Source of the DNA: Nemertoderma westbladi
Taxonomy: Eukaryota; Xenacoelomorpha; Nemertodermatida; Nemertodermatidae
Direction of reading: 5' to 3'
DNA length: 64,000 bases
NCBI GenBank assembly: GCA_032718475.1
Contig: JAUCBJ010006741.1
Location: 1-64,000, forward strand
Shown here one piece after another: positions 41,826 to 52,266 of the stretch (position 1 is its first letter; every line of letters starts with the position of its first letter). The notes beneath the pieces were generated by a model. That model ran no database searches, was not told where the DNA came from, and saw only the letters and a list, made by a program, of their open reading frames with translations. The position numbers were made by a program, and so were the translations under genes.

Positions 41826-43650
41826 TAACCCTAAATTTCGATTTTATATTATTATTATTATTATATTATTATATTATATTTATATTATTAGTTTAGTTGT
41901 CTGCGAGTATTAGAAAAGTAAGGAGTTAACTTGTTTCTATGGGTGAGTCAGTACGTTATGAGAATCAATTAGTACAGTTAGCATCTGACATCAGTACATT
42001 ATTAAGTTGTGTTTGGGAATTTATCATTAGTAAACTCAATCAACGAACAATATATATTATATATAGTCTATTGAAAGATCAGCCCTTTTTATAGCTGTAT
42101 GAACCATCTATACCTGGCCAACTGCAGAGACGCGCAAACACAAGCTATGGTACGGCACCATGGCCTACTACACACAGGCCATGACATGGACTTTGCTGTG
42201 AAATTAGCGTAGGCTGACTGTAGGCCTAGACTGTGTAGACTAGTAGGCCATGTACGGCACGCAGTTACACAACTCCATTACCGTAACAGTTGAAACAATA
42301 GGCTAACTACAGTACAACGATAGTGAGAGTGAGAGTGGGCAAGCAAAGTAGTTGCTCTAAGTCTGTAGCTGCAGAATCAGGTAGGCCCACGCTACTGGTA
42401 GTGGTACGAAGAGATGAGTGAAACGGGATTGGATGGCGAAATAGGGGAAGGGGACCAGACGGCCCGTTTTAGGCCTACCGAGGGGAGAGAGGGCCTACCG
42501 AGGGGAGAGAGGGCCTACCGAGGGACCCCCGGAGGACAAACTTTCACAACTCAATTAATTTATAATTTTCTTATATTTATTTTATTTCATAAAATATATC
42601 CTTGGCTCGACTTTATGAGACCCTCAATGGTGGGACAATAAGATACAACAAAGGGAAGTAATTTAAAATTGTACTTAAAAAATTACAACACCAAATTTAT
42701 TTTGTATGCACAAGTGCCACAAATACTGTGCATAAGTATTTTAACAAACCTTCAAACAGCCACAAATAAACTATAGATCCAACAAGCACAATCCTATCGA
42801 CACTACGACCAACCTGTGATTGATGCTAACGACGCCGTCCCACGTCCCAACCTCGTGAATGATCAGTTCACTTGCGTACCAAGTCAAACGTCCCCAGATC
42901 CCGGATTGGTTGTGGTGATGAAAGTGATGTTCCTGTAAGTTGTATTAGAGAATTAGGTGGCTGTCTGGTAGATTTACACTAAATAAAACGAAATATAAAT
43001 TTTTAATTTCATTTAAATCTTATAATGCAGCCCTTTTTGGCTATACAAACTTTCAAACTTGATAGAAACTTTACTCAATGGCGGCGCTATAGCAACTCTG
43101 TGATTTATTTATAAATTTTTACATCGTAAATCAGCTAAGAATTGGCTAAAAAGATTTCGCTAAAGCAAATTGCAGATTTATTAACATAATAAATAAAATA
43201 CTGCAAACTAATCTGCCGATAGGTAAGTTTGTAAACAAACAAAATATAAACACAATTTATCCTAAATTTTCCTGCTATAACAAATTCTCTATATTTCTAT
43301 ACACCGCACCGCTGTCGACGGTAGTAAAGTAAGGAAATTATAACGCAATACTAAACCTGGTTATCTCGTGGATAAATTTGCAGATATTCTCTAATTTTTC
43401 ACTTCTACTCTGCAAAGTAACTGTAAGAGTGTCAAACTAATGATTGTGAGAGATGATTAACACTATCTAAATACCCCAAATACATTTACTGCTGGACTGT
43501 GAATAATGCTGTAGCTGAAACTTGGTATATAAGCTTACTCAACCCAAACAAAAGGTCAAAAATAAATAAAGATGAAGTGAAATGAATGTTAGTATCCCAA
43601 TGAGACCCAAACCTAAGCCAAAACGATGAGCGCTGATACCAAATATATCT
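41826..43650. other. AT-rich sequence with small repeats, no gene seen
   Basis: Includes a TTA/ATT microsatellite at 41845-41890 and a 20-bp repeat of about 2.5 units at 42474-42525 (CCTACCGAGGGGAGAGAGGG). The 75-codon frame at 42414 spans that repeat and has no known domain. The right part may be LTR of the element at 43652. Confidence 0.5.
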
Positions 43651-43651
43651 A

Positions 43652-44059
43652 CACTCTCCCCCCTTTGCACTTCCGTGCTGCCTGTGTTGTTATTATGATG
43701 GGGTATCCCGGTTCAATTTGACTCAAAACCCAAGTACAGGAAAAATAGTTAAAGCACCATAGTTAACCTAATAGAATTGTGTACATCAACCTAATGAGAC
43801 CCCCCTCCCTTGTGGCTTACCCAGTCCAACTTACTGTCCTTATGTTTCACTCATGTTGTATGATATAATCCATCCTGTAGTCCTGTGGCTCCCGCAGTCG
43901 GCCGGTACAGCTCGACCTCCTCACTCCATAATTATCCTTATTAGGCGGAGAATGTGCCGCGCATGTGTAAAAACAACGGGTTTGAATTCCGAACCGATCA
44001 CCGGGTGTCTTTATTCCACCATTTTGATTCACAAATTCACCAACACAAACAAAACACAA
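43652..44059 (-). mobile_element. LTR-retrotransposon 3' remnant: Pol C-terminus and polypurine tract
   Basis: The minus-strand frame 43847-44059 ends RRSSCTGRLREPQDYRMDYI…, which has the Arg-rich/aromatic look of the end of a Ty3/gypsy Pol. About 170 bp later the minus strand has AAAGGGGGGAGAG followed by TGTAGATATATTTGG, as a polypurine tract precedes a 3' LTR. No other pol domain was found. The LTR would run leftwards from 43652 but its far end is unclear. Confidence 0.4.
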
Positions 44060-44865
44060 TTAGGGTTAATACATATATGTATATGTTACGTTTTTACTGT
44101 ACAAAATCAGAACATAATATCAGAGAAATTCAATACAATCTGAAGAAATTCAATATAAAATCTCGAAGAATAATCAATATAACAACATATCATATAACAA
44201 CAAAACTGGTTTTTACCGGTTCCAGTAAGTTCTCGTTGACATTGCATAAAAATTCAGTAAACCGGTTTTTACTTGGATATGAGTAGCTACTAGCTTTCTT
44301 ATTCGTCCAGCAAACAGATAAATGGCCAATCACAGCGCCCTTCTTATCACCTACATGCAATGGGCCTGGCGCATGCGCATAACTAGAGTTCAAACTTAAA
44401 CAGCATCTAAATTAATTTGTAAGGGCCACCCGTTTAGGTATAAAATTAGACAAATTATGGATGTAGAAATTCTGTATCAACATTTGTTTAGATCCACCTT
44501 ATTTACTGCGGTTTCAATACAAATATAAACTTGATTAAATATTTCCTAGTTTGCAATAAAATTCGGAATTCAAAATCGTCAATAAATTAGCCATAATATC
44601 GTAAAAATAAATAAGTTTTTTCATGTATAGCTACTGCAGTACGTACAGAGTTGAACATATTTACTGTTTTGATTGACAGTATTTATTTTATAACATTATT
44701 TATGACATCATTATGACATTATTTATGTACTGTTTATAACTTACCGTTTATTTATTAATTAACTTTATATAAGTTTTTATTATGGACCAATATCATTGAT
44801 TCATTAATCAAGATACCGTATTTCTGTGGTGCTATTTGGTCAATATTATTACTAATACAACAATA
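44060..44865. other. AT-rich unique sequence
   Basis: No gene or structured repeat recognised; short open frames lack domains. Confidence 0.45.
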
Positions 44866-45228
44866 ATATGTTCAGCATACTTGCAGCATAAGGATTCCCT
44901 GAGCGCCAGAGGAAATTATTACAGTTATCCGATCACTGTACGATGGTTCCACCACATTTGTGTCTCCTGCTGATGGTGGCGACACAGATCCATTCGAAGT
45001 ATTATGGGGAGTCCTTCACGGTGACACACTTGCACCCTTTATACTCGTAATTGTGGTTGACTATGTTATACGCATGTCCTTAGATCATCATAGTGATGAT
45101 GGGGTGAATACTGGTACAAGAATTAGAGGAAATCCAGCAAAGTACCTAACTGATCTAGACTTGGCTGATGACTTAGGGGTACTGTCAGAATCACTAGAGG
45201 GAGCTCAAAGGTTCCTCTGTTCATTGGC
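44866..45228 (+). pseudogene. LINE fragment, RT palm only
   Basis: Same family as LINE A-F, truncated at both ends. It covers MFSIL…GIP through FVSPADGGDTDPFEVLW, GVLHGDTLAPF (motif B) and LADDLGVLSESLEGAQR (motif C). There is a frame interruption near 44890-44960. It is more diverged than C and E. Confidence 0.85.
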
Positions 45229-46546
45229 TCAGAATCGCTCAATATTAATCTGTTTCTCATAACTGAGCCCCGTGCTGCGCGAAGGCCCAACGAACGTGTT
45301 TAAATGTTGTTTTAATGGCTCCTGAAATAGTTACTCTTCTATTTTTAAGCTGCAATATGGCATTTTGAAACCAGCTGATGGCGTTGATAGGTACCCAGTT
45401 TAAAACCAATCAGGAAATACAGTAGTGATTCTAGTTTTTTTTAATGGCTCCTGTAACTTACTATTCTTTATAAAGTGATAGATAGTAATCCTAGAGCTGG
45501 GTCATTGCGGCAAATTATAATATAAAACCACAATAATATTTAAGAAATAATAGGCCGTACCACCTGAATACCTACAGTATATCAATTGGTCCAATAATCA
45601 GTATAGCAGTAGTTCATAGGAAGTAGTGCGTATAGTTTCAGTAGTGTGGTAGTACAGTCTAGTTGCTTGAATAATAGCCTGTTGGCCGAAATATTGCAAC
45701 AACCTTAATTTTTATTTTATATGTAACTAGTATTGGTCTTTACCCCACCTATATTGACAATATGATTAGAACAGTGACCTGGGCACGGAACTACCTATTA
45801 ATATTATCTGGTATTGGATTATCATCTACTGAAGGAATAATATATTCTATCGGATATTGTGTGAAAGTATTAATATATTGTGTGGTATTATAAATATATA
45901 CTTTATTCGATTAGTGATAGTATTAGTATAACCTTATTATTTTATAACATTTCTCAGCGAACTTTAAACTTACTGTAAGGGTTAATAAATTTCCTAGAAA
46001 TAAATTTGATACATAATATAAAATTTGATAATTTGAAATTATTTATGTATTAATTTGAATAAAAATTTTACAATAAAATACCAAACTAATTCTAGTTCTA
46101 GTTAAACTAGTTCTATTCAAACTAGTTAATTTAATTACTTTAATTATCAACCACTGTATTTCGGTATTAATAAAAATTAATTTTAACCATAATAGTTACA
46201 TAATAATAATTATAAAATCAAATATTTAATACATGGCAGTACTAATAATTAACAATACATATAATAGAATATAAAACAAGAGACAAACTATAATAACAAT
46301 AATAGTAAGTATTACACACTCCTAGCATACAAATTAGTTTAATATGTATAATAAATGTATAAATTTATTATAGAAAATACTAGTAAAGCTAGCAAGCATT
46401 ATACTTAATACATAGATAAAACTTACATAATTAATGTAGGTACAATAAAAATAAAATAAAAATAGTTGGTTTTTTATATTTTTAAGTCCAACACCTAAAT
46501 GAACTTATCTTTGTAAAGGCCTAATCTCTAAAAAGTATTAATTATT
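45229..46546. other. AT-rich sequence, partly duplicated near 50.8-51.2 kb
   Basis: Very AT-rich with no gene. From about 46420 the order of short strings (TACATAATTAATGTA, TTTTTAAGTCCAACACCTAA) resembles 50890-51200 upstream of the intact Ly6 exon 2, suggesting a local segmental duplication. Confidence 0.45.
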
Positions 46547-46630
46547 TTAATTGTAATATTCTTCATCACAGCAGCCAGTGGCGCATTCTATTGATTGTAT
46601 CGCATTCGTTGTCAGGTAGATTGGCTGCTA
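46547..46630 (-). pseudogene. Ly6/uPAR-like terminal exon remnant
   Basis: On the minus strand NLPDNECDTI matches YLSDNECDTI of the intact gene at 51246. After an internal deletion and frame change, ECATGCCDEEYYN and a stop match the end CSATCCDEDLCN. The last conserved Cys is lost and the 5' part is cut off by the start of LINE C. A damaged tandem paralogue. Confidence 0.75.
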
Positions 46631-47129
46631 CGTATTCAGGTCAGGTCAGGTCAGGTATTCTAGGTCATTGATCAAGAAAACTTGCCACCTCCATGCAGCA
46701 TAAAGGAGGTGCCACCTGTAGCTGCATAGACCCTCTTACTAGGGCAAATCTGGTCCTGTAACTAGGACCCCCTTCGTTCTGGGATAAGGACACCCTTGGT
46801 CCTGGATTAAGGACCCATATACTTGGCTGCAGGGGTATATGGCCTGACCAGGCAGATGGTGATCTACCAATGGCTGGTCAGGAGTAGAGTGTTCTCATGT
46901 CCACTCTGAGGGCACTTCACTGCGACCTGCACCTGGCAGCAAGGGTACGGGGCATGACCCAGCAGATGAGCTGCAACAGCCAATGGTGGGTCATGTACGC
47001 CAGAGTAGATATGGGTGATGGGCCTCATATCTGACTCCATTGCGACACCCACCCTGTGGAATGGCAAACCAGGGTGTGGTATTTGCCCCGAGAGCAGACT
47101 CGGCAAAAAAGCACCCCCCAACCCCCACT

Positions 47130-48515
47130 ATGGATTACATTAGTAATACGGAGGTCCGGCCACTAGAGGCCAGTGGAATTATCGGACACAATCGGCCTCA
47201 CAGGCGTCAGTTAACTCCTGACCGGCTGCCTGTCTCACCCCCTACTGGAGAGAGAGCAGCCAACAATTCTTTGAGCCCCTTTCCTGATGACCTTTCTGGC
47301 CCAAACCCTGGGTCACCAGGGAGGCCAGATTGTGATGGGGAGAGGGATTCTGGAGTTGGAGGCTACTCTCATGTTCCACCCCGACCAACAAAGCCATTGG
47401 TGAATCTGAGGCAAGTCACTAGACTAGCCTCAGTAAACACCCTAACACTCGGGTCCCCAATGCGACAAGGTGAGCTGACTGCCTTGGCAGATAAGCTTTC
47501 TCTTAGCGCAGTGGGTGTTCAAGAGCACCGAATGCAGACTGGACAGACTGATGAGGTTCTGATTAAGGACATGGGGGGCGGTTGGCGACTCGCCCTCGCG
47601 TCAGCAGATGATAGTGGCAATGGTGGAATTGGTCTATTGATGAATCCAACTGCACATGCAGCATTGGACAAAATAGACCAAATCTCTAACCGCATCATCC
47701 GTTGCCACTTCTCATGTTCTGGAAGACTGGCTAAGAAGTTTCCTAAGGTGGTTCTGATTGTGTGCTACTCTCCAACTAGTGTTGCCCCTGTAGAGGAGGT
47801 GGAAAATTTCTACCACAATCTACAAGCAGCAACTGATGGAGTGGATCAGCATGCATTCTTAACATTCCTGGGAGACTTTAATGCAAGTCTGCATCAATCA
47901 CCTACATCGCCCTGGGTCTATAGCAATAGTGTTAACCGAAATTCTGTCCATCTTCAGGATTTTATCTCTGGAAATGGATTGTTTTCGGCTGGAACCCAGT
48001 TCAAGAAGCGAACTGGAAAGCTATGTACTCATAGTGGACCCAGTGGTCACAAGTCCCAGATAGACCATATTCTGTTTCGTAGGAAATACAGGAGCTCTAT
48101 ACAAGACTGTAATGCATTTACACTTCGACCCTTCTCCAGTGATCACCGCCTTATTGTGGCCAAGGTAAGACTTAGTCTGCGTGCTAGCAGAACAACGAAA
48201 TCTGCCTTGCCACGGCATGACTGGTCCTCTCTGTTGCAACAGCCAAGTGTGAGATCCAGCTTCACACTACAGCTGAGCAACAGGTATGAGGCTCTTGCCT
48301 CTGAGGCGGCAGATCACTGTGAGGGCTATACTGCCTTTACAGAAGCAGTTAAGTTAGCAGCTGCAGAAACAGTTCCTCTATACCCTCGAAACAGGAAAAG
48401 GGCCCCCTGGACTGACAACAAAATTCAGAAGTGCCGAAATGACCTTCATAAGGCGCAGAAAGAGTCCCGACTCAAACAGCCAAGAATGCAGTTAAAGCTG
48501 CATCTAGGTCCCTGA
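47130..48515 (+). CDS. LINE C endonuclease ORF (frameshifted at its 3' end)
   Basis: Start taken at MDYISNTEVRPLEASG because this ATG is conserved in A and E; the frame is open back to 47040 but diverges there. A Pro/Ser-rich lead is followed by the AP-endonuclease-like domain: SLSAVGVQEHRMQTG (catalytic Glu), VLIVCYSPTSVAP, FLGDFNASL, GPSGHKSQIDHILF and FSSDHRLIVAKV (catalytic Asp-His). It would nick the insertion site for target-primed reverse transcription. Near 48480 an 11-bp deletion relative to copy E (CAAACAGACTACAGCGGCC versus CAAACAGCC) shifts the frame, so the protein ends early and cannot continue into RT. Confidence 0.88.
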   Translation: MDYISNTEVRPLEASGIIGHNRPHRRQLTPDRLPVSPPTGERAANNSLSPFPDDLSGPNPGSPGRPDCDGERDSGVGGYSHVPPRPTKPLVNLRQVTRLASVNTLTLGSPMRQGELTALADKLSLSAVGVQEHRMQTGQTDEVLIKDMGGGWRLALASADDSGNGGIGLLMNPTAHAALDKIDQISNRIIRCHFSCSGRLAKKFPKVVLIVCYSPTSVAPVEEVENFYHNLQAATDGVDQHAFLTFLGDFNASLHQSPTSPWVYSNSVNRNSVHLQDFISGNGLFSAGTQFKKRTGKLCTHSGPSGHKSQIDHILFRRKYRSSIQDCNAFTLRPFSSDHRLIVAKVRLSLRASRTTKSALPRHDWSSLLQQPSVRSSFTLQLSNRYEALASEAADHCEGYTAFTEAVKLAAAETVPLYPRNRKRAPWTDNKIQKCRNDLHKAQKESRLKQPRMQLKLHLGP

Positions 48516-48736
48516 ACAGGCAGTACTCTGTTAATCTACAGGAGCTAATAAACCAACAGGTTGATGCCATCAATGATGCTGACGACAGCAGGCAATCATC
48601 CCAGGCATGGAAATCGATCAATCTGCTTACTGGGCGGAAAAGCCAACCAACCACCAAGGTTAAGGCTGAATCACCAGCCGATCGCCTCAATGGTTGGAAA
48701 GCCCACTTTGAAAAGCTCCTCAATAATGACAGGGTA

Positions 48737-49753
48737 TTGCCTGATAACTTTATAGAAGTAAAAGTGTCTGAGTCTGTACTCCCAGATATTCCCATTGGCG
48801 ATATCTCCTTTGCAGAAGTGAAGGCTGCTGCAAAGAGAATTAAGACCAATCGTGCCAGTGGAGTAGATGGTGTTCCCCCTGAGGTCTTTAAAATACCTGA
48901 GTGTTTAAAGCTCATCTATCCCATCATAGTAGACATGTACCGTACAACAAGAGTCCCACAAGAAATGAAAACAAATAAGTTGGTGCCAGTTCCCAAGAAG
49001 GGCAACCTAACACTCTATGATTCTTTTCGGGGAATCTCATTGATCTCGATTGCTGCAAAACTATACAATAGAATTCTATTAAATCGCATCAGGGATCCCA
49101 TTGAGAGACTGCTACGTGGAAATCAGAATGGGTTCCGTAAAGGTCGTGGGACCATGGAGCCCATTTTGGCACTTAGAAGGATAATTGAAGAGTTATCAAA
49201 AAAGAAAGACAGGCATCTGGCTGTTATCTTTGTTGACTTCTTCAAGGCCTTTGATTCAGTCTCTCGCTCACATATGTTCAGCATACTTTCATTATATGGG
49301 ATTCCTGATGAAATTATTGCAGCAATTAGATCAGTATACGATGGTTCGACAACATTTGTGTCTACTGTTGACGGTGACACAGAACCATTTGAAGTGTTAT
49401 GGGGCGTCCTCCAAGGAGACACACTTGCACCATTCTTGTTCATTATTGTGGTTGACTATGTTCTACGCATGTCCTTAGATCATCATAATGATGATGGGGT
49501 GATGATAACTCCACCTACTGGCTCCAGAAGTCGAGGAAATCCTGCCAAGTACCTAACTGATCTAGACTTTGCTGATGACTTAGGAGTACTCTCAGAATCA
49601 TTAGAGGGAGCCCAACGGCTCCTCAGCTCATTAGAACATGCTGCTTCTAGTGTTGGTCTTTTTATTAACTCCAGAAAGACCAAAATTCTGACAGTTAACT
49701 TTGAAAGTCCTCAGCAAGTGTCTGATCGGATGAGCATAAGCTCAAAGGATTGA
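48737..49753 (+). CDS. LINE C reverse transcriptase ORF
   Basis: In order: RASGVDGVPPEVF, FRGISLISIAAKLYNRILLN, NQNGFRKGRGTMEPIL, VIFVDFFKAFDSVSRS (motif A), GVLQGDTLAPFLFIIVVDYV (motif B) and DLDFADDLGVLSES (motif C with both Asp). All RT core motifs are intact. In a complete element this is the middle of one polyprotein, so the Met at 48737 is not a native start. A small deletion at 49752 (KD then TGA, where other copies read KDGML) ends it before the C-terminal block. Confidence 0.88.
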   Translation: MPDNFIEVKVSESVLPDIPIGDISFAEVKAAAKRIKTNRASGVDGVPPEVFKIPECLKLIYPIIVDMYRTTRVPQEMKTNKLVPVPKKGNLTLYDSFRGISLISIAAKLYNRILLNRIRDPIERLLRGNQNGFRKGRGTMEPILALRRIIEELSKKKDRHLAVIFVDFFKAFDSVSRSHMFSILSLYGIPDEIIAAIRSVYDGSTTFVSTVDGDTEPFEVLWGVLQGDTLAPFLFIIVVDYVLRMSLDHHNDDGVMITPPTGSRSRGNPAKYLTDLDFADDLGVLSESLEGAQRLLSSLEHAASSVGLFINSRKTKILTVNFESPQQVSDRMSISSKD

Positions 49754-49985
49754 ATATGATTGAACATGAACAACTTCTGTTATCTGGGAACATGGATCCT
49801 GAAGTCAGGTGAGGACCTTCGCATACGTAAGGGAAAGGAATAGGCAGCAATGAATTGGCTTTTAGGGGTTTGGAAGTCACAGATTTCATCGGAAACGTAA
49901 GGTCCGATTATTTAGAGCAGCAGTAGTTCCAGTACTCCTCCATGGGAGTCCATGCTGGGCTCTAACTGCTGAGGACACCAAATCT

Positions 49986-50345
49986 TTGGATGGCACATTC
50001 ACAATGATGCTACGCCGGGTTAATTGTGTCAAGTACAATGCAAACATCTCCAACCAGACTCTATATAACATTGGAGGTGTCTCATTGTTTCCCCCAAGCT
50101 TGACACTAGAACAAAGTCGCCTCCGCTTTGCAGGACATTGCTTTCGACATGAAGACCAGCCAGTGCATAATCTTGTGCTTTGGCAGCCAAGTAGAGTGAA
50201 TAAGTATGGTGGACACCCCATGACTTTCTTGAGTCGCATCTTAAAGGACACTGGCCTTAAAGATGCGGATGATCTAGCAAATGTCATGGGTGATAGGGAG
50301 TGGTGGAGGCGCAATTTTGTCGACAAGCCGGCACAGCATTCTTAA
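49986..50345 (+). pseudogene. LINE C C-terminal block
   Basis: Continues the polyprotein after the stop: LDGTFTMMLRRV, NQTLYNIGGVSL, LRFAGHCFRHEDQPVHNLVLWQP, GHPMTFLSRILKDTGL and a stop. The conserved Cys/His residues (HCFR…H…LVLW) may form a zinc-binding tail; function unknown. The stretch 49754-49985 joins it to RT in shifted frames. Confidence 0.8.
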
Positions 50346-50657
50346 AAATGTAGCATTGTATAACATTGGACGATTCAATGGCAAATGCCATTGAATATTT
50401 AATGCCGATATTTAAATTTTAATGGCAAAACTGAGCGACACAAACATTGAATATATACAATTGCTTTAATATGTTGTGGCACATAGACGCAGTGTTCAAT
50501 CAACTAACCTTGTAGTAAAGGACATATCTTCCATGCTGCAATCCCGCCTCGTTGCATATATTGACCCACCAAAACTTCAAAAAAAAACAAAGGATCCCCA
50601 CCAAAAATTAGGAGAATGAAATATGGAATGAGAAACGCGCCTGAAAATATAAACTAT

Positions 50658-50800
50658 TAACATATTGGAGGTGTCTCATTGGTTCTCCCAAGCTTGACAC
50701 TTGAACAAAGCCGCCTCCGCTTTGCAGGATATCACTTTCTCCATGAGGACAAACCTAAGCACAATCTTGTGATTTGGCTGCCCCATGGGGAATTAAACTA
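50658..50800 (+). pseudogene. LINE fragment, C-terminal block only
   Basis: ATTGGAGGTGTCTCATTGG, AAGCTTGACACTTGAACAAA and CCTCCGCTTTGCAGGAT correspond to IGGVSL…LTLEQ…LRFAG of the family. Both ends are truncated and the sequence is more diverged than C. Confidence 0.8.
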
Positions 50801-51245
50801 ACTATTCTAAAATATTTGTAATGACATAACAATGATAAACACATTACTTCGAATTATTATTTCGGTAATAATAACACTTCAATTTAACAAATAAATTACA
50901 TAATTAATGTACAATAAATATATTAAATTATTATCCTTCCCATCTCTAGATATAGTTTATCGACGTCACAGGTAGCATTCACCCGTTAAATAAGTGATTT
51001 TGGAACGAGCGATAGATACCTGTAAGGCATACTTTATTAATTGCCAAATAAAATAATATATTTAAGAGAAAATATATTTGAATTATTGTTTTTTTAAGAA
51101 GATAGTATATAATGTAGTTGTATATACTTATTTACACAGGCAAATAGTTAGTTGTTTATTAGAGACCTTTTTATTATTTTTAAATTCCATCACCTAACAT
51201 TCAAAAAGAAAGTAGATAGTCCTAGTCTATTTGAAGAATTAATTT

Positions 51246-52266
51246 TTAGTTGCAAAGGTCTTCATCACAGCAAGTTGCGCTACAAGAAGTGTCTGGAGGT
51301 ACATTAAAGGCGCTTATTGCTGCAGCACAAATGTAGGTCTCTATTGTATCGCATTCGTTGTCAGATAGGTAATCTTCGGAGTCTTTCGGTAAACACATCG
51401 GCATTGCGGTTGGAGGGATTCCGCCATGGTGGTCTATGGTCATAGTCTGAAATAATAACATTGTCGGGCAATATACCAACTGAGCAATACATATCAAACA
51501 CAAGAAATAAAATAAAAATAAACTAGAAAGCCATCAAGATGGTTGAAATCTCAAATTTGGTTTATTTTCCGAATCTCGTATTTTTCAATATTTTGAAGTG
51601 CCACATCCTAATTTTGGTGCTCCAAAAAGGACGATCCACAAGCATTCAGGCTTCGATGATATTTTCAATCGATTCAGCGGTCCAGAACACCTATAAAAAC
51701 GTGTTGAAATCAAAAGATAGGGGCATGTTTCGAATATCGTATTTTTCAAAATTTGAAGTGCCACGCCCACTTCTTAGGTGCACGAAAAATAGCATCCAGT
51801 TCAATATTCGGAAATGGAATATAATCACATTCGATTTAGCGTAGTGAAAAACCTACTAACGCTAGCCAACAATGGCACACTATCAGTTTTTATAATTCAA
51901 AATAATCTATATTTTTTTTATATTTTTTTGGATTTGAAAATGTTCAAATTTCGTAGGATTTTATTGGATGATTACAAAAATACAGCGGGTGGGACCGAAT
52001 CGACCCCCCGCCAGTGCTGCTAATGGTCTAAACAGAAAACACCCCAGTGGTAATAGGGTTAAACCTAATCCATCATGTCTGTTACCTTCCATACTACTAC
52101 ACTTGTACCGAAAGTCTAATATCTATAATATTTATTGCTGAAGACTTACAACACAGCGTACGCATTCGTCTGTCCATATTTCCATATTTCCATCTGAATC
52201 AGAACTGTGGCAACTCAAACCATAACCAACTGCCACAAGTGATGTAAGAATCAATAAGTGTTTCAT
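51246..52266 (-). CDS. Secreted Ly6/uPAR (three-finger) domain protein, two exons, 105 aa
   Basis: Exon 1 is 52266-52150: start MKHLLILTSLVAVGYG, a signal peptide, then SCHSSDSDGN and WTDECVRCV. It ends at a GTAAGT donor. The intron is 703 bp (52149-51447). Exon 2 is 51446-51246, after the acceptor TTATTATTTCAG, and runs to TAA. The splice joins phase 0. The mature protein has ten Cys and ends SCSATCCDEDLCN, the classic CC…D-x-C-N close of the Ly6/uPAR fold with five disulfides. No C-terminal hydrophobic tail, so it is secreted rather than GPI-anchored. The ligand is unknown; family members modulate receptors, adhesion or channels. A damaged paralogue lies at 46547. Confidence 0.8.
51530..51800. 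repeat. Diverged tandem repeat in the Ly6 intron
   Basis: TCGTATTTTTCAA and GAAGTGCCAC, followed by a related block, appear near 51570-51650 and again near 51735-51790. Open frames over it on both strands are chance. Confidence 0.6.

Larger units (their letters stand above)
46634..50355 (+). mobile_element. LINE copy C, most complete in the window
   Basis: Begins in repeated AGGTC pentamers, then TATTCTAGGTCATTGATC and a roughly 490-bp 5' UTR. It encodes endonuclease, RT and the C-terminal block in three open pieces separated by two small indels, and ends just after the last stop, without the GCCGAT/TAG tail of other copies. It is inserted immediately beside the Ly6 exon remnant. No convincing target duplication was seen. 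Confidence 0.9.

Noticed and set aside
43621-43648. tRNA-Met-type primer binding site (TTGGTATCAGCGC on the minus strand)
   Set aside because: It resembles TGGTATCAGAGC, but the adjacent AAAGGGGGGAGAG followed by TG fits a 3' LTR start better, and no LTR end in CA precedes it.
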